Assembly (NCBI GenBank): GCA_965216425.1
Contig: CBDCFV010000006.1
Span: 1,240,001-1,304,000, forward strand
DNA: 64,000 bases
From: CBDCFV01 sp965216425
GTDB taxonomy: Bacteria > Chloroflexota > Dehalococcoidia > Lucifugimonadales > UBA3495
Direction of reading: 5' to 3'
Position numbers and translations under genes: made by a program. The notes beneath the pieces were generated by a model. It saw nothing but the letters and a program-made list of their open reading frames with translations, did no database searches and was not told the origin of the DNA. Shown in pieces: positions 15,280 through 24,039 of the stretch. How positions within the stretch are numbered: the first letter of the stretch is position 1; each line of letters begins with the position of its first letter.

Positions 15280-16629
15280 ATGGCCGAACAACTGCGAGTG
15301 GTCTATTTTGTAAACCAATTCTTCGGCGGTGTGGGCGCCGAGGAGAAGGCCAACACCCCAGTCGAGGTGAGAAAGGGGCCGATTGGCCCGGCCCGCCTCT
15401 TTCAACAGCTTCTCGGAGAGGATGGGGCGATAGAGGCCACCATCATCTGCGGCGACAACTACTTCAACGAGCAACGAGAGCAAGCTTTGGCCGACCTCAC
15501 TTCGGCGTGGGCCGAATCCCGCCCTGACTTGATTGTCGCCGGCCCCGCCTTCGACGCCGGGAGGTACGGCGTAGCCTGTGGAGCCGTATGCGCCGCGGCG
15601 CAGCAGTTGGGAATACCAGCAGTTACGGCGATGCACCCCGAAAACCCGGGGGTGCTTACCTACCGCCGGGAGGCGGTCATAGTCCCCACGAGCGCCAGCC
15701 CCATCGACATGAACCAAGTCCTCCCTGTCATGCTCCGGATCGGGAAGACCCTGGCCACCGGGGGCGAGTTGGGCCCGGCTGAGGTCGAAGGATACTTGGG
15801 CCGCGGCTTGCGCAAGACGGCTACGCGGGAGGAGCCGGGCTACAAACGGGCTGTTGATATGCTGGCCCGGAAGCTGCGCGGCCACCAGTTCGGGACGGAA
15901 GTGCCCTTCCAAGCGCCGGAGGAGGTCCAGCCCGCTCAACCGATAGCGGACCTTAGCCAAGCTTCAATCGCCTTGATTTCCACCGGCGGCCTGATTCCCA
16001 TAGGCAACCCTGACAGGCAAGTCTCCGGCAACCCGGACCGGTATTACGTCTATCCTATCGAGGGGCTGCCTGCGCTGGACGGCCAGGACTGGGAGGCGTT
16101 CCATCGCGGCTATTACAACCAGGTCGCCAGCGAAAACCCCAACTACATTCTCCCGTTGAGCCACCTGCGTCACTTCGAGGCTGAGGGAACGGTCGGCCCA
16201 ATTTATCCTCAGATCATCACGCTGCCGGGCGTAAGCACTCCCGTCGAGAAGTCCAAGCGGCTGGGCGCGCAAATGGCTAGTGAATTACGGGAGGCAGGAG
16301 TAGACGCCTGTATCCTCGTAGCGACTTGAGGGACTTGCAATCGTTGCGGTGCGACGATAAGCAAGGAGATCGAACGGCTGGGGATGCCAGTAGCAATGAT
16401 CTCGGCGATCTACGACCTGGCCCTCACCACAGGGGCCAATCGGGTCATTCGAGGCGCGAGAATCGAACACGTCTGCGGCGATCCGGACCTTGGCGAAGAG
16501 AAAGACTTTGCCTACGGGCTGGAAATCGTGCGCACCGCTTTGAGCGCATTGCAAACCCAAGTGAGCGGCCCCACGCTTTTCGAGCCGGGTGAAGCGTCTC
16601 CGGCTTTGGAGCCGGTCCATGCGTCTTGA
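15280..16629 (+). CDS. grdB: GrdB-type selenoprotein, glycine/sarcosine/betaine reductase component B gamma subunit
   Basis: 449 residues when the in-frame TGA at 16327-16329 (codon 350) is read as selenocysteine. The N-terminus (VVYFVNQFFGGVGAEEKAN) and DLIVAGPAFDAGRYGVACG are diagnostic for GrdB/GrdF/GrdH. At the TGA the protein reads LVATUGTCNRCGATISKEIE, the UxxCxxC motif of the substrate-binding subunit. In glycine reductase, component B forms a Schiff base or binds the substrate and hands a carboxymethyl group to the selenol of GrdA. Sec at codon 350 is the position I recall for characterised GrdB proteins. AAGGAAGG precedes the ATG. The stop overlaps the GrdE start by 11 nt. Whether the substrate is glycine, sarcosine or betaine cannot be read from the sequence. 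Confidence 0.93.
16340..16358 (+). promoter_or_regulatory. candidate bacterial SECIS element (grdB)
   Basis: An 8-bp stem (16340-16347 with 16351-16358, one G-U pair) closes the loop GGT at 16348-16350, 19-21 nt after the TGA. The loop starts with GG as in SelB-recognised hairpins. Confidence 0.75.
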
Positions 16630-17908
16630 AATAGGCACCTTTCCGGTGCATGACGTCGTAATGGGTTCCCGGACCCGGTGGCATGACGGTGTCCTGGAAG
16701 TGGGACGCGACCAAGTCCTGGAGGCAGTCAGGAAAGACCCCCGCGTAGCCAAGGTAGACCTGGAGTTGGCCAAGCCGGGTGAGTCGGTGCGCATATGGCC
16801 GGTGCGGGACGTAGTGGAGCCACGGGTAAAGGTTGAAGGGCCTGGAGTGGTCTACCCCGGTATCTGTGGCCGCTCCATCGCCACTGTAGGCGAAGGGAAG
16901 ACCCATCGGCTGTCGGGAGTGGGCGTGGTGGAAGTATCCGAAACTCCTTGGCACGAGGCGGGCGGCGATCCTCTTTTTGTTTACTTGGACATGGCGGGCC
17001 CGTGGGCCGACATCATCCCCCAAAGTTCGCTGCTCAACGTGTGCGTCGTGGTAGAGCCGGAGCCAGCGTTGGGAGTAGACGCTAGGAATGACGCCGTCCA
17101 TAACGCGGTCTTGACCGTATCCGATTTGCTGGCCGGAGCCACCGAGGGGTTGGCTCCGCCGGAGACGGAAGTGTTCGAGCTTGGCGAGGTGGACTCAGGA
17201 CTGCCGGGAGTAGTGTACATCCTGTGCTTGCATTCGCCCCAAGCGATGTCCGGCTCTCCGGCCACTTTCTGCACCTCCACCTACGGTCTCACCCAATTGA
17301 CTCCGCCCTGGCTGTTTCACCCCAACGAAATCCTGGACGGGGCGATCACCGGCCCGTACCGCACGGCGTTTGCTATGTCCTGGAACATGGCCAACAACCC
17401 CGTGCTTCTGGACCTGTACCGCCGCCACGGGGTGGACTTCAACTTCCTCGGAGTCATCGCCACCCGCACGGAATGGACAACGCAACACGAAAAGCAAATG
17501 ACGGCCAATCAAACGGCTAAGATTGCGCGGATGCTGGGGGCACAAGGGGCGTTGATTACTTGGGACGCGGGCGGTAACGAGTTCATCGAGGTGATTCGCA
17601 CCCTGCAAGCTTGCGAGCGTTCAGGCATCAAGACCGTTTTCCTGACCAGCGAGGACGACCCCACCGGAAGCGTTCCAACGATGCTGGAGCCGGTAACCGA
17701 GGCCGATGCGATTGTGTCCACCGGGTTTTTCCGAGCAGACCTGTTGGGAATAGACCCGGTGCCGCCGGTGGAGCGGGTGATCGGGAATCCGCGAAAAATA
17801 AGCGGCGGGCTCAGGGACCACTACGTCCCCACCGCCGGGCCGCTGCCCACACCGTGGCGCTTCGACGACCACTACGGGTTTGGCCGCCTCAGCAGCATGG
17901 AGTATTAA
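16619..17908 (+). CDS. grdE: GrdE-type component B alpha/beta subunit, pyruvoyl cysteine region altered
   Basis: 429 residues. The ATG at 16619 (MRLEIGTFPVHDVV) matches the usual GrdE opening and overlaps the grdB end by 11 nt, with TGGAG upstream. Family features are NVCVVVEPEPAL (about residue 140), PNEILDGAIT (235-244), LYRRHGVDFNFLGVIATR and TAKIARMLGAQGALIT. Characterised GrdE/GrdG proproteins are cleaved at a cysteine near residue 242 (GNCVSAC in the sequences I recall), making a pyruvoyl group that forms the Schiff base with glycine or sarcosine. Here the aligned stretch reads GPYRTAFAMSW, with no Cys. Either cleavage does not occur, or this B component works without pyruvoyl. GrdE is convergent with GrdA and shares 4 nt at the stops. 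Confidence 0.88.
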   Translation: MRLEIGTFPVHDVVMGSRTRWHDGVLEVGRDQVLEAVRKDPRVAKVDLELAKPGESVRIWPVRDVVEPRVKVEGPGVVYPGICGRSIATVGEGKTHRLSGVGVVEVSETPWHEAGGDPLFVYLDMAGPWADIIPQSSLLNVCVVVEPEPALGVDARNDAVHNAVLTVSDLLAGATEGLAPPETEVFELGEVDSGLPGVVYILCLHSPQAMSGSPATFCTSTYGLTQLTPPWLFHPNEILDGAITGPYRTAFAMSWNMANNPVLLDLYRRHGVDFNFLGVIATRTEWTTQHEKQMTANQTAKIARMLGAQGALITWDAGGNEFIEVIRTLQACERSGIKTVFLTSEDDPTGSVPTMLEPVTEADAIVSTGFFRADLLGIDPVPPVERVIGNPRKISGGLRDHYVPTAGPLPTPWRFDDHYGFGRLSSMEY

Positions 17909-18360
17909 TCTCCGCGTATCTCCTTAACGGCCAAAGCTATTTCCTCAGTGTCCAGAGCGATGTCGGCCAACCCAACCTCAGACTCGTAGGTGTCGGCGTC
18001 TATCTGGACTTTGATTTCCGGCTCGGTGATGTGGTACGAGGGCAGTCCCAGCGGTTCGCCCGCCAGTGCTCCGGCCCAGGAAGGGTCGCCGTCTTTGACG
18101 GTCGCCGCATACAGCTTGGTGCTTTCTATAGTCGGTGTACCCAAGAGGACCAGCATCCCGTCGGCCCCCAATTTCTCCACCGCTCGCTTGATTTCTTCTT
18201 GACCTTCCAGGTCAAGGGCGCCGGCGGAGGTTCAAACGAAGCAGTGCGTCATCTCCAGCACGACCTCCGCGCCGGAACTGCGGGCGCAGTTGGCGATGGC
18301 GGCTCCCTGGACGCCGTCTCGCTCACCCAAGGCTATGACTCGCTTACCTTTAAGTTCCAC
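17905..18360 (-). CDS. grdA: GrdA selenoprotein, glycine reductase complex component A
   Basis: 151 residues when the TGA at 18234-18232 (codon 43) is read as selenocysteine. A GTG start at 18360 has GGAGGG 5 nt upstream. The protein opens ELKGKRVIALGERDG, has HCFVUTSAGALDLEGQEE at the active site, and continues VLLGTPTIESTKLYAATV, GDPSWAGALAGEPLGLPSYH and ITEPEIKVQID, all matching GrdA. In the glycine reductase cycle, GrdA carries a carboxymethyl-selenoether from component B to component C, is reduced by thioredoxin and yields acetyl phosphate via GrdC/D. Unlike in clostridia, the gene is on the strand opposite grdB/grdE. Without Sec recoding only the last 91 residues would be annotated. Confidence 0.94.
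18198..18216 (-). promoter_or_regulatory. candidate bacterial SECIS element (grdA)
   Basis: On the minus strand CTTGACCT pairs perfectly with AGGTCAAG (8 bp) around the loop GGA, 24-26 nt after the TGA. This is the cleanest of the four hairpins. Confidence 0.8.
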
Positions 18361-18554
18361 TGAGCCCTCCAGAAGCTAAGAAGTTGCTTGATGGCGGATT
18401 AGTATAGCACTGGAGCCATCTCGGCCACCCGTGCCCCCGCATCCGCAAAAGAATTAAAAGACTATGCCTGCGTCCGGTTATCCTCTCGACTGACAACTTT
18501 AACTTTACAACGCACTTGATTCTCAGGCTCTTGCCGCATATCAAGGGTAGCTCC

Positions 18555-19064
18555 CTAGTCATGGGCTGGGGGTTGAGCAAACCCAACGTCAGATCTTTCT
18601 CCTATATCTACTGCTCTTCCCAGAAGATTTTGCAAATGGCGGCGGTCCTCATTAGTAGTAACCGAAAAAGGTCGCGGCGGAGAACGGCGTACATCATCCA
18701 ACTCGGTTACGAACTGTTCAATGGTGTTTATGACCCTACGGATATCGTTCTCACCGAATTCATTCTCGTAAAAGTTCTTGTGGTAAAACCCTGCTATGGC
18801 CATCTTGTCGGAAAAGTCCGGGCGATCGCATTCCTTCGCAATATGGCTGACGATATCAAACAGATATCCATGTTTCTCATGTCTCCATCCACGCTCGATA
18901 GCTATAGCCTTGATGGCGTGGGCGGCAGCGCCCCAAACTTTTTCAGAAGCTTGAAGGTTGTTGCCCAACCGCAACTCACTTCTCGCGTGGTCTACAAACC
19001 CTCGGCTTATGGCTATGTGGTCATCGGCGCCGTTGGCGCCGGGCGGTGGCAGGGGTATCGTCAT
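18555..19064 (-). CDS. HEPN/PaREP1-like small helical protein
   Basis: A 169-residue, mostly helical protein. The stretch ASEKVWGAAAHAIKAIAIER, then GWRHEKHGYLFDIVSHIAKE and GFYHKNFYENEF, followed by a regularly spaced helix, resembles PaREP1/HEPN-type proteins. Some HEPN proteins are RNases or nucleotide-binding subunits of toxin systems. The RxxxxH ribonuclease motif is not clearly present, and no MNT-type nucleotidyltransferase partner is adjacent. It sits between grdA and grdC on the same strand, with gaps of 194 nt and 58 nt. A link to the reductase is not established. The start at 19064 has a GATGGGA-like site. Confidence 0.6.
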   Translation of the reverse strand: MTIPLPPPGANGADDHIAISRGFVDHARSELRLGNNLQASEKVWGAAAHAIKAIAIERGWRHEKHGYLFDIVSHIAKECDRPDFSDKMAIAGFYHKNFYENEFGENDIRRVINTIEQFVTELDDVRRSPPRPFSVTTNEDRRHLQNLLGRAVDIGERSDVGFAQPPAHD

Positions 19065-19122
19065 ATCATTCCCATCTTTATCGTCGGGGCCTTTTCCTGA
19101 CCTCTCACCGCAATACCGTCTG

Positions 19123-20601
19123 TCATCGATTCGAGAGTGAGGCCACGGACCCGGCCGGATTGGCCTCCAGGACGAAGGAGAGGCCGTCGGCTAACTGGGT
19201 CATGCGACCCAGGAACAGGCTGCCTTTGGCTAAGAACATCACTCGTTGCATCCGCCCGTCAATCAGCCGGTCTACGGCGTGCCCCATGAAAGGGACCGCC
19301 GACGCTATGTGCCCTTGGGTAGGGGAAAAGCCAGGCATACCGTGGGTTACCACGAAGTTCGGCAACTCTTCCCGTGTTAGCTCACCCCTGCGGACGGCCA
19401 AGGCCCCCACCAATCGGTAGTTCAGGTTAGGCACGTTTCCGCTGCCCGCTGGCTCGGTCACCTCCGGGTTGTGTAGTTCGGTGGCGTACTTGTCGATGTC
19501 TTGGAACTCCAAGCCCAAGCGGTCCAAAGGGTCGGCAACCAGCCTCTCGAATATCGCTTGCTGGCCGGAACCAGCTCCGACGTTATGCCGTCCTACCGAG
19601 TCCATGCGAATGACCGGGCTGACGCCGTCGTCCTCTCCTATAAGTACGGCCACCGATGCCAGAATATCTTCCAACACTGGCAGGTCGTTGCGAAGGTGTC
19701 CTTCGAACTTCATTCCAAGTTTGGCCAATGAGCATCCGCCAACCACGGCCACGTTTTGGAAAAGACCGGAGCTTACCAAGGCGGCGGCCATTACGATGGC
19801 GTGCACCGGGCCGCAACAGAATGCTTTGACATCGCTGCCCGTCGCGTTTTCCAAACCGCAAAACTCGGCAACTGCTTTTGCCAGGTTGCCGCCGCCCCGT
19901 TGGTAACGCTCCCCAACCGCCTCTTCGCCGGCATTGATGACGTATTCGATGTTGGTAACGTCGGCCGGATAGTCGTTTAACAAAGTGAGCAGAGCCATGC
20001 TTGCGGAGACTTTACAGGTCAGGTTCTCCAACAGGACGTCAGCGGTCAATGAGGCGTCTTCTTCATGGGCTTGGATGATACAGCCAACCAACCGGCCGTC
20101 TCTCAGATGCAACGGGAGCGCGCCCGGACCATCGACTACCCGCGCTTCTATATCGGATGCCGGCACGCCTTGCCCTGAACTTTCCAGGCCCCCTCCCCGC
20201 AAATGTGGATGACGGCCCAAGGCCTCTCGGGCCTGCTGGGCAAAGCCCTCTTCCAAGTGGACTAAGTCGAAGGAGTCGGATAGCTTCAACAGCCCGTATA
20301 ACTCCTCCTCCGGCATGATTTCACCGTGGGGAAGCCAACGTTTGCCACCACCGTTGGCGCTGTGCCAAGGGCGTTCAATCTCAGTCAATTGGTCCGGGTA
20401 GATGCCGCCCAGGAAAGCCCGGTTGGGCGCGTAGGCTGCCGCCTCATCGTAGGAACGCAGATGCGCGGTGATGTCCTCGACCAACCTCGGAGCCTTTCTG
20501 ATCTCCCGGGACGGCTTGGAACCGTGGCGCACCAAGCCTGGCGCGTGGGCCAGAAAATAGCGAACTCCCTTCATCACCGGCTGTTTCAAAACGCCATTCA
20601 T
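19123..20601 (-). CDS. grdC: GrdC, glycine reductase complex component C beta subunit
   Basis: 492 residues, usual GrdC length. Family features in order: KGVRYFLAHAPGLVRHGS at the start, LRSYDEAAAYAPNRAFLG, FGLLKLSDSFDLV-like segment (YGLLKLSDSFDLVHLEE), VGCIIQAHEEDASLTADVL, YVINAGEEAVGERYQRGGGN, ATGSDVKAFCCGPVHAIV (acyl-accepting Cys region, thiolase-like), VLIGEDDGVSPVIRMDSVGR and MPGFSPTQGHIASAVPFMGHA. Component C takes the acyl group from GrdA selenoether/selenoester and passes it to phosphate with GrdD, making an acyl phosphate. GrdD is not in this window. It is transcribed toward grdA, with the HEPN-like gene between, and is divergent from the dpp-type operon at 20763. Confidence 0.93.
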   Translation of the reverse strand: MNGVLKQPVMKGVRYFLAHAPGLVRHGSKPSREIRKAPRLVEDITAHLRSYDEAAAYAPNRAFLGGIYPDQLTEIERPWHSANGGGKRWLPHGEIMPEEELYGLLKLSDSFDLVHLEEGFAQQAREALGRHPHLRGGGLESSGQGVPASDIEARVVDGPGALPLHLRDGRLVGCIIQAHEEDASLTADVLLENLTCKVSASMALLTLLNDYPADVTNIEYVINAGEEAVGERYQRGGGNLAKAVAEFCGLENATGSDVKAFCCGPVHAIVMAAALVSSGLFQNVAVVGGCSLAKLGMKFEGHLRNDLPVLEDILASVAVLIGEDDGVSPVIRMDSVGRHNVGAGSGQQAIFERLVADPLDRLGLEFQDIDKYATELHNPEVTEPAGSGNVPNLNYRLVGALAVRRGELTREELPNFVVTHGMPGFSPTQGHIASAVPFMGHAVDRLIDGRMQRVMFLAKGSLFLGRMTQLADGLSFVLEANPAGSVASLSNR

Positions 20602-20706
20602 AAGGCCATCATGTTACCCCCGCCCATCAAGGTTGTCCACGCGAAAAGTCCGGAACGGGGACTTCAGCGTATAGTCAAAAGACCATGCGGCTTACAATAT
20701 GAGACC

Positions 20707-20735
20707 TTGTCACCATCAATGGCGATGCGTATCAT
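20707..20735 (+). promoter_or_regulatory. sigma70-type promoter of the ABC importer operon
   Basis: TTGTCA (20707-20712), a 17-bp spacer and TATCAT (20730-20735), 28 bp before the ATG at 20763. Confidence 0.65.
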
Positions 20736-20762
20736 TCTTTTAATTGATTCAAGGAGAACGAG

Positions 20763-22766
20763 ATGGGCGTCGGGATGAGGATGAGTAAAGCGATAACCAG
20801 TATGGCCATCGTGTTGGCGATGGTCATGTTGATCGGGTGCACCAGGGAGGTCATCAAAGAGGTAGAGGTACCGGTTGAAGTCACCAAAGAGGTGGTCGTT
20901 GAGAAAATTGTCGAAAAGGAAGTAATAGTAGAAAAGCAGCCGGAGCAGGAAAAACCGACTCCGGCCGCAATGGAGAGCAGCGGCCCCAAGGTCTACCAGC
21001 TTGGAATCTTCGCGGACCTGACCACGACCAACTACTGGTCGTATCTGGGGCCTAACGGCACCATTTGGAATTCCTACGTCCTGGGCGGCAAGCCGTCGCT
21101 TTACACGCTTTCCGCTCAAAGATTCGACTATGTACCGTCGGTCGCTGCGGACTTTTCCACAGCGCTTGAAGAAGAGACCGTCGATGGCGTGACCTTGTGG
21201 ACTACTGAAGTACCGCTGAAGCAGGACGTAAAGTGGAGCGACGGGAATGACGTGACCGCCCACGACTTTGTGTTTACAGCCCACACGGTGCTGGACCTGG
21301 CGTTGACAGGCAGTTGGACATCCACTGTCGATCCGAAATTTCTCGACCACGTGGAGGCCCTGGATGATTACCGCCTGAAGATATACTTCAAGAAAAAGCC
21401 GGGGTTGGCCCGCTGGCAGTTCGGTCTGGCTTTCATGCCGATGCTGTCCAAAGCCTACTGGGAGCCGGTGGTAGAGGACGCAAAAAAGGAAGCCAACGTT
21501 GTGGAGCAGCAGAGAATCCTGTACGCCCACGTGCCGGACGGCGAGCCAAGCGCCGGCGGCTACCTGTTCAAGAAATGGGAGCGGGGAGCATTCGCCGAGA
21601 ACACGAAAAACTTCGACTACTATTTCAGCGGGACCGAGATTGCGCAATACGACAATGGGGCCTATTCCGAGAGCAAGCCAGGCGTGTACGAATTCACGGC
21701 CTACGGAGACCCCAGCGGCGAGAAGTCATTGGAATACACTGATGGGCCGTTCGTGGACAGCACCATATACAGCATATTCGGCAACCAAGAAACGGCCATC
21801 CTGGCCCTGAAGAAGGGCGACATAGACTTCATGCTCAACCCGTTGGGGTTGCAACGCGGCCTCCAACAACAGTTGGAGGGCCAGTCCGGGCTGTCTAACA
21901 TAGAAAATTCCAGCAGCGGTTTCAGGTACCTGGGTTTCAATTTCACCAAGCCTCCGTTGGACAACAAGGCCTTCAGGCAAGCCGTGGCCGTTCTGATAGA
22001 CAAGGAGTTTCTAACCGGCACCGTGCTGCAAGGCGTGGCTATACCCATGTACACCACCGTGCCGGAGGGCAACGGGTTCTGGTACAACCCGAACGTGTCG
22101 TTACTGGGCAAGGGATTGAGCCGCGCGGAGCGCACGGCCAAAGCAGTGGAGATTATGAAGGACGCCGGTTTCACTTGGGAGAAAGAGCCCAAGGTGAGCG
22201 AAAACGGCACCGTGGAAGTGGAAGGCGAGGGGCTGAAGCTGCCCAACGGTGACCCGATGCCCGCGTTGGAGATCCTGGCGCCCAGCGCCGGTTACGACCC
22301 TCTACGGTCAACATTCGCCATCTGGATTGAGCGATGGCTCAAGGACATGGGCATCCCGGCCAAGGCCAAGCTGACGGACTTCAACGTTATCGTGGAACGG
22401 ACTCGCGACCCCGAAAACTTTGACATGTGGATATTGGGCTGGGGGCTTTCCACCTTCCCGGACTACTTGGAGGCCTTCTTTCATTCGAGGCACTTCGGGG
22501 GTGACGGCCACAACCGCGGGGGCTACTCGAACGAGGAATTCGACGCATTGGCCGAAGTGCTCTTGGTGGAGACGGACCTGAACGCCGCCCGCGACCAAGT
22601 CTTCAAGATGCAGGAATTCCTGGCCGACGACCTGCCCTACGTAGTGCTGTTTACCACGCCGATCCTGGAGACTTACCGGGAAGACAGGTTGGTCTTCCCA
22701 TTCACTGAAAACCTGGGTGGATTACAGGGGACCAGCGGAAGCACCTCGACCGTAGTAATAAAGTAG
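20763..22766 (+). CDS. ABC transporter substrate-binding lipoprotein, SBP_bac_5 family
   Basis: 667 residues with AAGGAGAACGAG before the ATG. A signal peptide (residues ~7-25, AITSMAIVLAMVMLIGC) ends in the lipobox LIGC, so the mature protein is a membrane-anchored lipoprotein. A charged repetitive linker rich in EVEVPVEVTKEVVVEKIVEK follows, typical of Chloroflexota binding lipoproteins. The rest has the family-5 layout, with DVKWSDGNDVTAHDFVFTA (about residue 155), LKKGDIDFML, NKAFRQAVAVLIDKEFL and DLPYVVLFTTP. Family 5 binds peptides, nickel, opines or glycosides; the ligand is unknown. First gene of an operon with two permeases and two ATPases. Confidence 0.93.
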   Translation: MGVGMRMSKAITSMAIVLAMVMLIGCTREVIKEVEVPVEVTKEVVVEKIVEKEVIVEKQPEQEKPTPAAMESSGPKVYQLGIFADLTTTNYWSYLGPNGTIWNSYVLGGKPSLYTLSAQRFDYVPSVAADFSTALEEETVDGVTLWTTEVPLKQDVKWSDGNDVTAHDFVFTAHTVLDLALTGSWTSTVDPKFLDHVEALDDYRLKIYFKKKPGLARWQFGLAFMPMLSKAYWEPVVEDAKKEANVVEQQRILYAHVPDGEPSAGGYLFKKWERGAFAENTKNFDYYFSGTEIAQYDNGAYSESKPGVYEFTAYGDPSGEKSLEYTDGPFVDSTIYSIFGNQETAILALKKGDIDFMLNPLGLQRGLQQQLEGQSGLSNIENSSSGFRYLGFNFTKPPLDNKAFRQAVAVLIDKEFLTGTVLQGVAIPMYTTVPEGNGFWYNPNVSLLGKGLSRAERTAKAVEIMKDAGFTWEKEPKVSENGTVEVEGEGLKLPNGDPMPALEILAPSAGYDPLRSTFAIWIERWLKDMGIPAKAKLTDFNVIVERTRDPENFDMWILGWGLSTFPDYLEAFFHSRHFGGDGHNRGGYSNEEFDALAEVLLVETDLNAARDQVFKMQEFLADDLPYVVLFTTPILETYREDRLVFPFTENLGGLQGTSGSTSTVVIK

Positions 22767-22769
22767 CAA

Positions 22770-23921
22770 ATGGGCAACTACCTGGCACGGCGCACCGGAC
22801 AAATAGTCCTGACTCTGTTCCTTATAGTCAGTGTGGCCTTTTTCCTGGTGCAGGCTCAACCCGGAGACTATACGGCGGTCTTTGCCCAGAACCCCGACCT
22901 GCCGCCGGAAGTCCGCGCCCAAGTGCAGGCTGCCTTCGGGTTGGACAAGTCCTTGGGTGAGCAGTACTTGGTGCACATCAAGAACTCGTTTACCGGCCAG
23001 TTCGGCGTGTCCTTCCAGCATTACCCCCGCACCGTCATGGAGGTGATTACGGAGAGATTACCGCGTACTGCGGTATTGTTCTTGACCGCCAGCGTTATCT
23101 CCTTTTACGTTGGGTTCGCACTGGGGAAGCTGTTGGCTTGGAATCGGGGCGGTCTCTTCGAGTACACCGCCACTGTGTCCGGGGCCGTACTTTTCACCAT
23201 GTTCACGCCATGGTTCGCCCTGATGATGATATGGATTTTCTCGTTCCAATTGGGTTGGTTCCCGCTGGGCAAGTTCCTGGACCCGCTGTTATGGAGAGAC
23301 GCGCCGGTCGCAGCCAACAAAGTGTTCAACGACATGCTGATGACGGTCGGAGCATTTTCCCTTTTTGTCCTGTTCGCCGTCCTGGCGTCCAGAAAAGCGG
23401 GCGGCAGGCAATCACGGCAATGGTTGTTGCCAGCCATGGTGATAGGGTTAGCCGTCGTTCCGGTTGCTTGGGCGATGTCCGGCATCGGGCACTTGGCGCT
23501 GGACATCCTGAAACACATGGTGCTGCCTATCGGCACTCTTACCATAATCTCCTTTGCGGGCACCATGCTTCTTACCCGCAACAGCATGCTGGAGGTGCTG
23601 CGAGAGGACTTTGTAATGGCGGCCCGCGCAAAAGGTTTACCTGAAAGAGTTGTGCGGGACAAACACGCAGCGCGCAACGCCCTGCTCCCCGTGGTAACCA
23701 GCTTGGTCTACAGCTTGGCATTCGCCATTGATGGGAGTGTGATTATCGAGGGAATTTTCTCTTGGCCGGGCATGGGGATGACGCTGTTGCAGGCGGTCCG
23801 GTCAGAAGACCTGCCGTTGGTAATGGGAGCCTTCGTGTTCATTGGAATCTTCGCATTGGTGGCGCACTTGATAGCCGACGTGCTTTACGCCTACCTGGAC
23901 CCCAGGATCAGGTACCATTGA
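22770..23921 (+). CDS. ABC transporter permease, DppB/OppB type
   Basis: 383 residues, starting 3 nt after the binding-protein stop. The N-terminus YLARRTGQIVLTLFLIVSVAFFLV is the usual first helix, followed by the periplasmic segment with FGLDKSLGEQYLVH. The permease core has several further helices and the EAA loop AARAKGLPERVVRDKHAARNALLPV, which contacts the ATPases, then the closing IIEGIFSWPGMGMTLL. It is somewhat longer than usual (about 310-340), because of an extra hydrophobic insert at about residues 195-235 (LLPAMVIGLAVVPVAWAMSG). It forms a heterodimeric pore with the next permease. Confidence 0.93.
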   Translation: MGNYLARRTGQIVLTLFLIVSVAFFLVQAQPGDYTAVFAQNPDLPPEVRAQVQAAFGLDKSLGEQYLVHIKNSFTGQFGVSFQHYPRTVMEVITERLPRTAVLFLTASVISFYVGFALGKLLAWNRGGLFEYTATVSGAVLFTMFTPWFALMMIWIFSFQLGWFPLGKFLDPLLWRDAPVAANKVFNDMLMTVGAFSLFVLFAVLASRKAGGRQSRQWLLPAMVIGLAVVPVAWAMSGIGHLALDILKHMVLPIGTLTIISFAGTMLLTRNSMLEVLREDFVMAARAKGLPERVVRDKHAARNALLPVVTSLVYSLAFAIDGSVIIEGIFSWPGMGMTLLQAVRSEDLPLVMGAFVFIGIFALVAHLIADVLYAYLDPRIRYH

Positions 23922-24039
23922 TTCGCTCGCCTTACACGCGGATTGTTCCGCGCAGCGGTCCCTGCTCTGACCATTTGACGTGGGAAAATGGGATTTGTGA
24001 CGGAGGAGTCCCGGGCGAAGACATGCAGGCGTACGCCTT

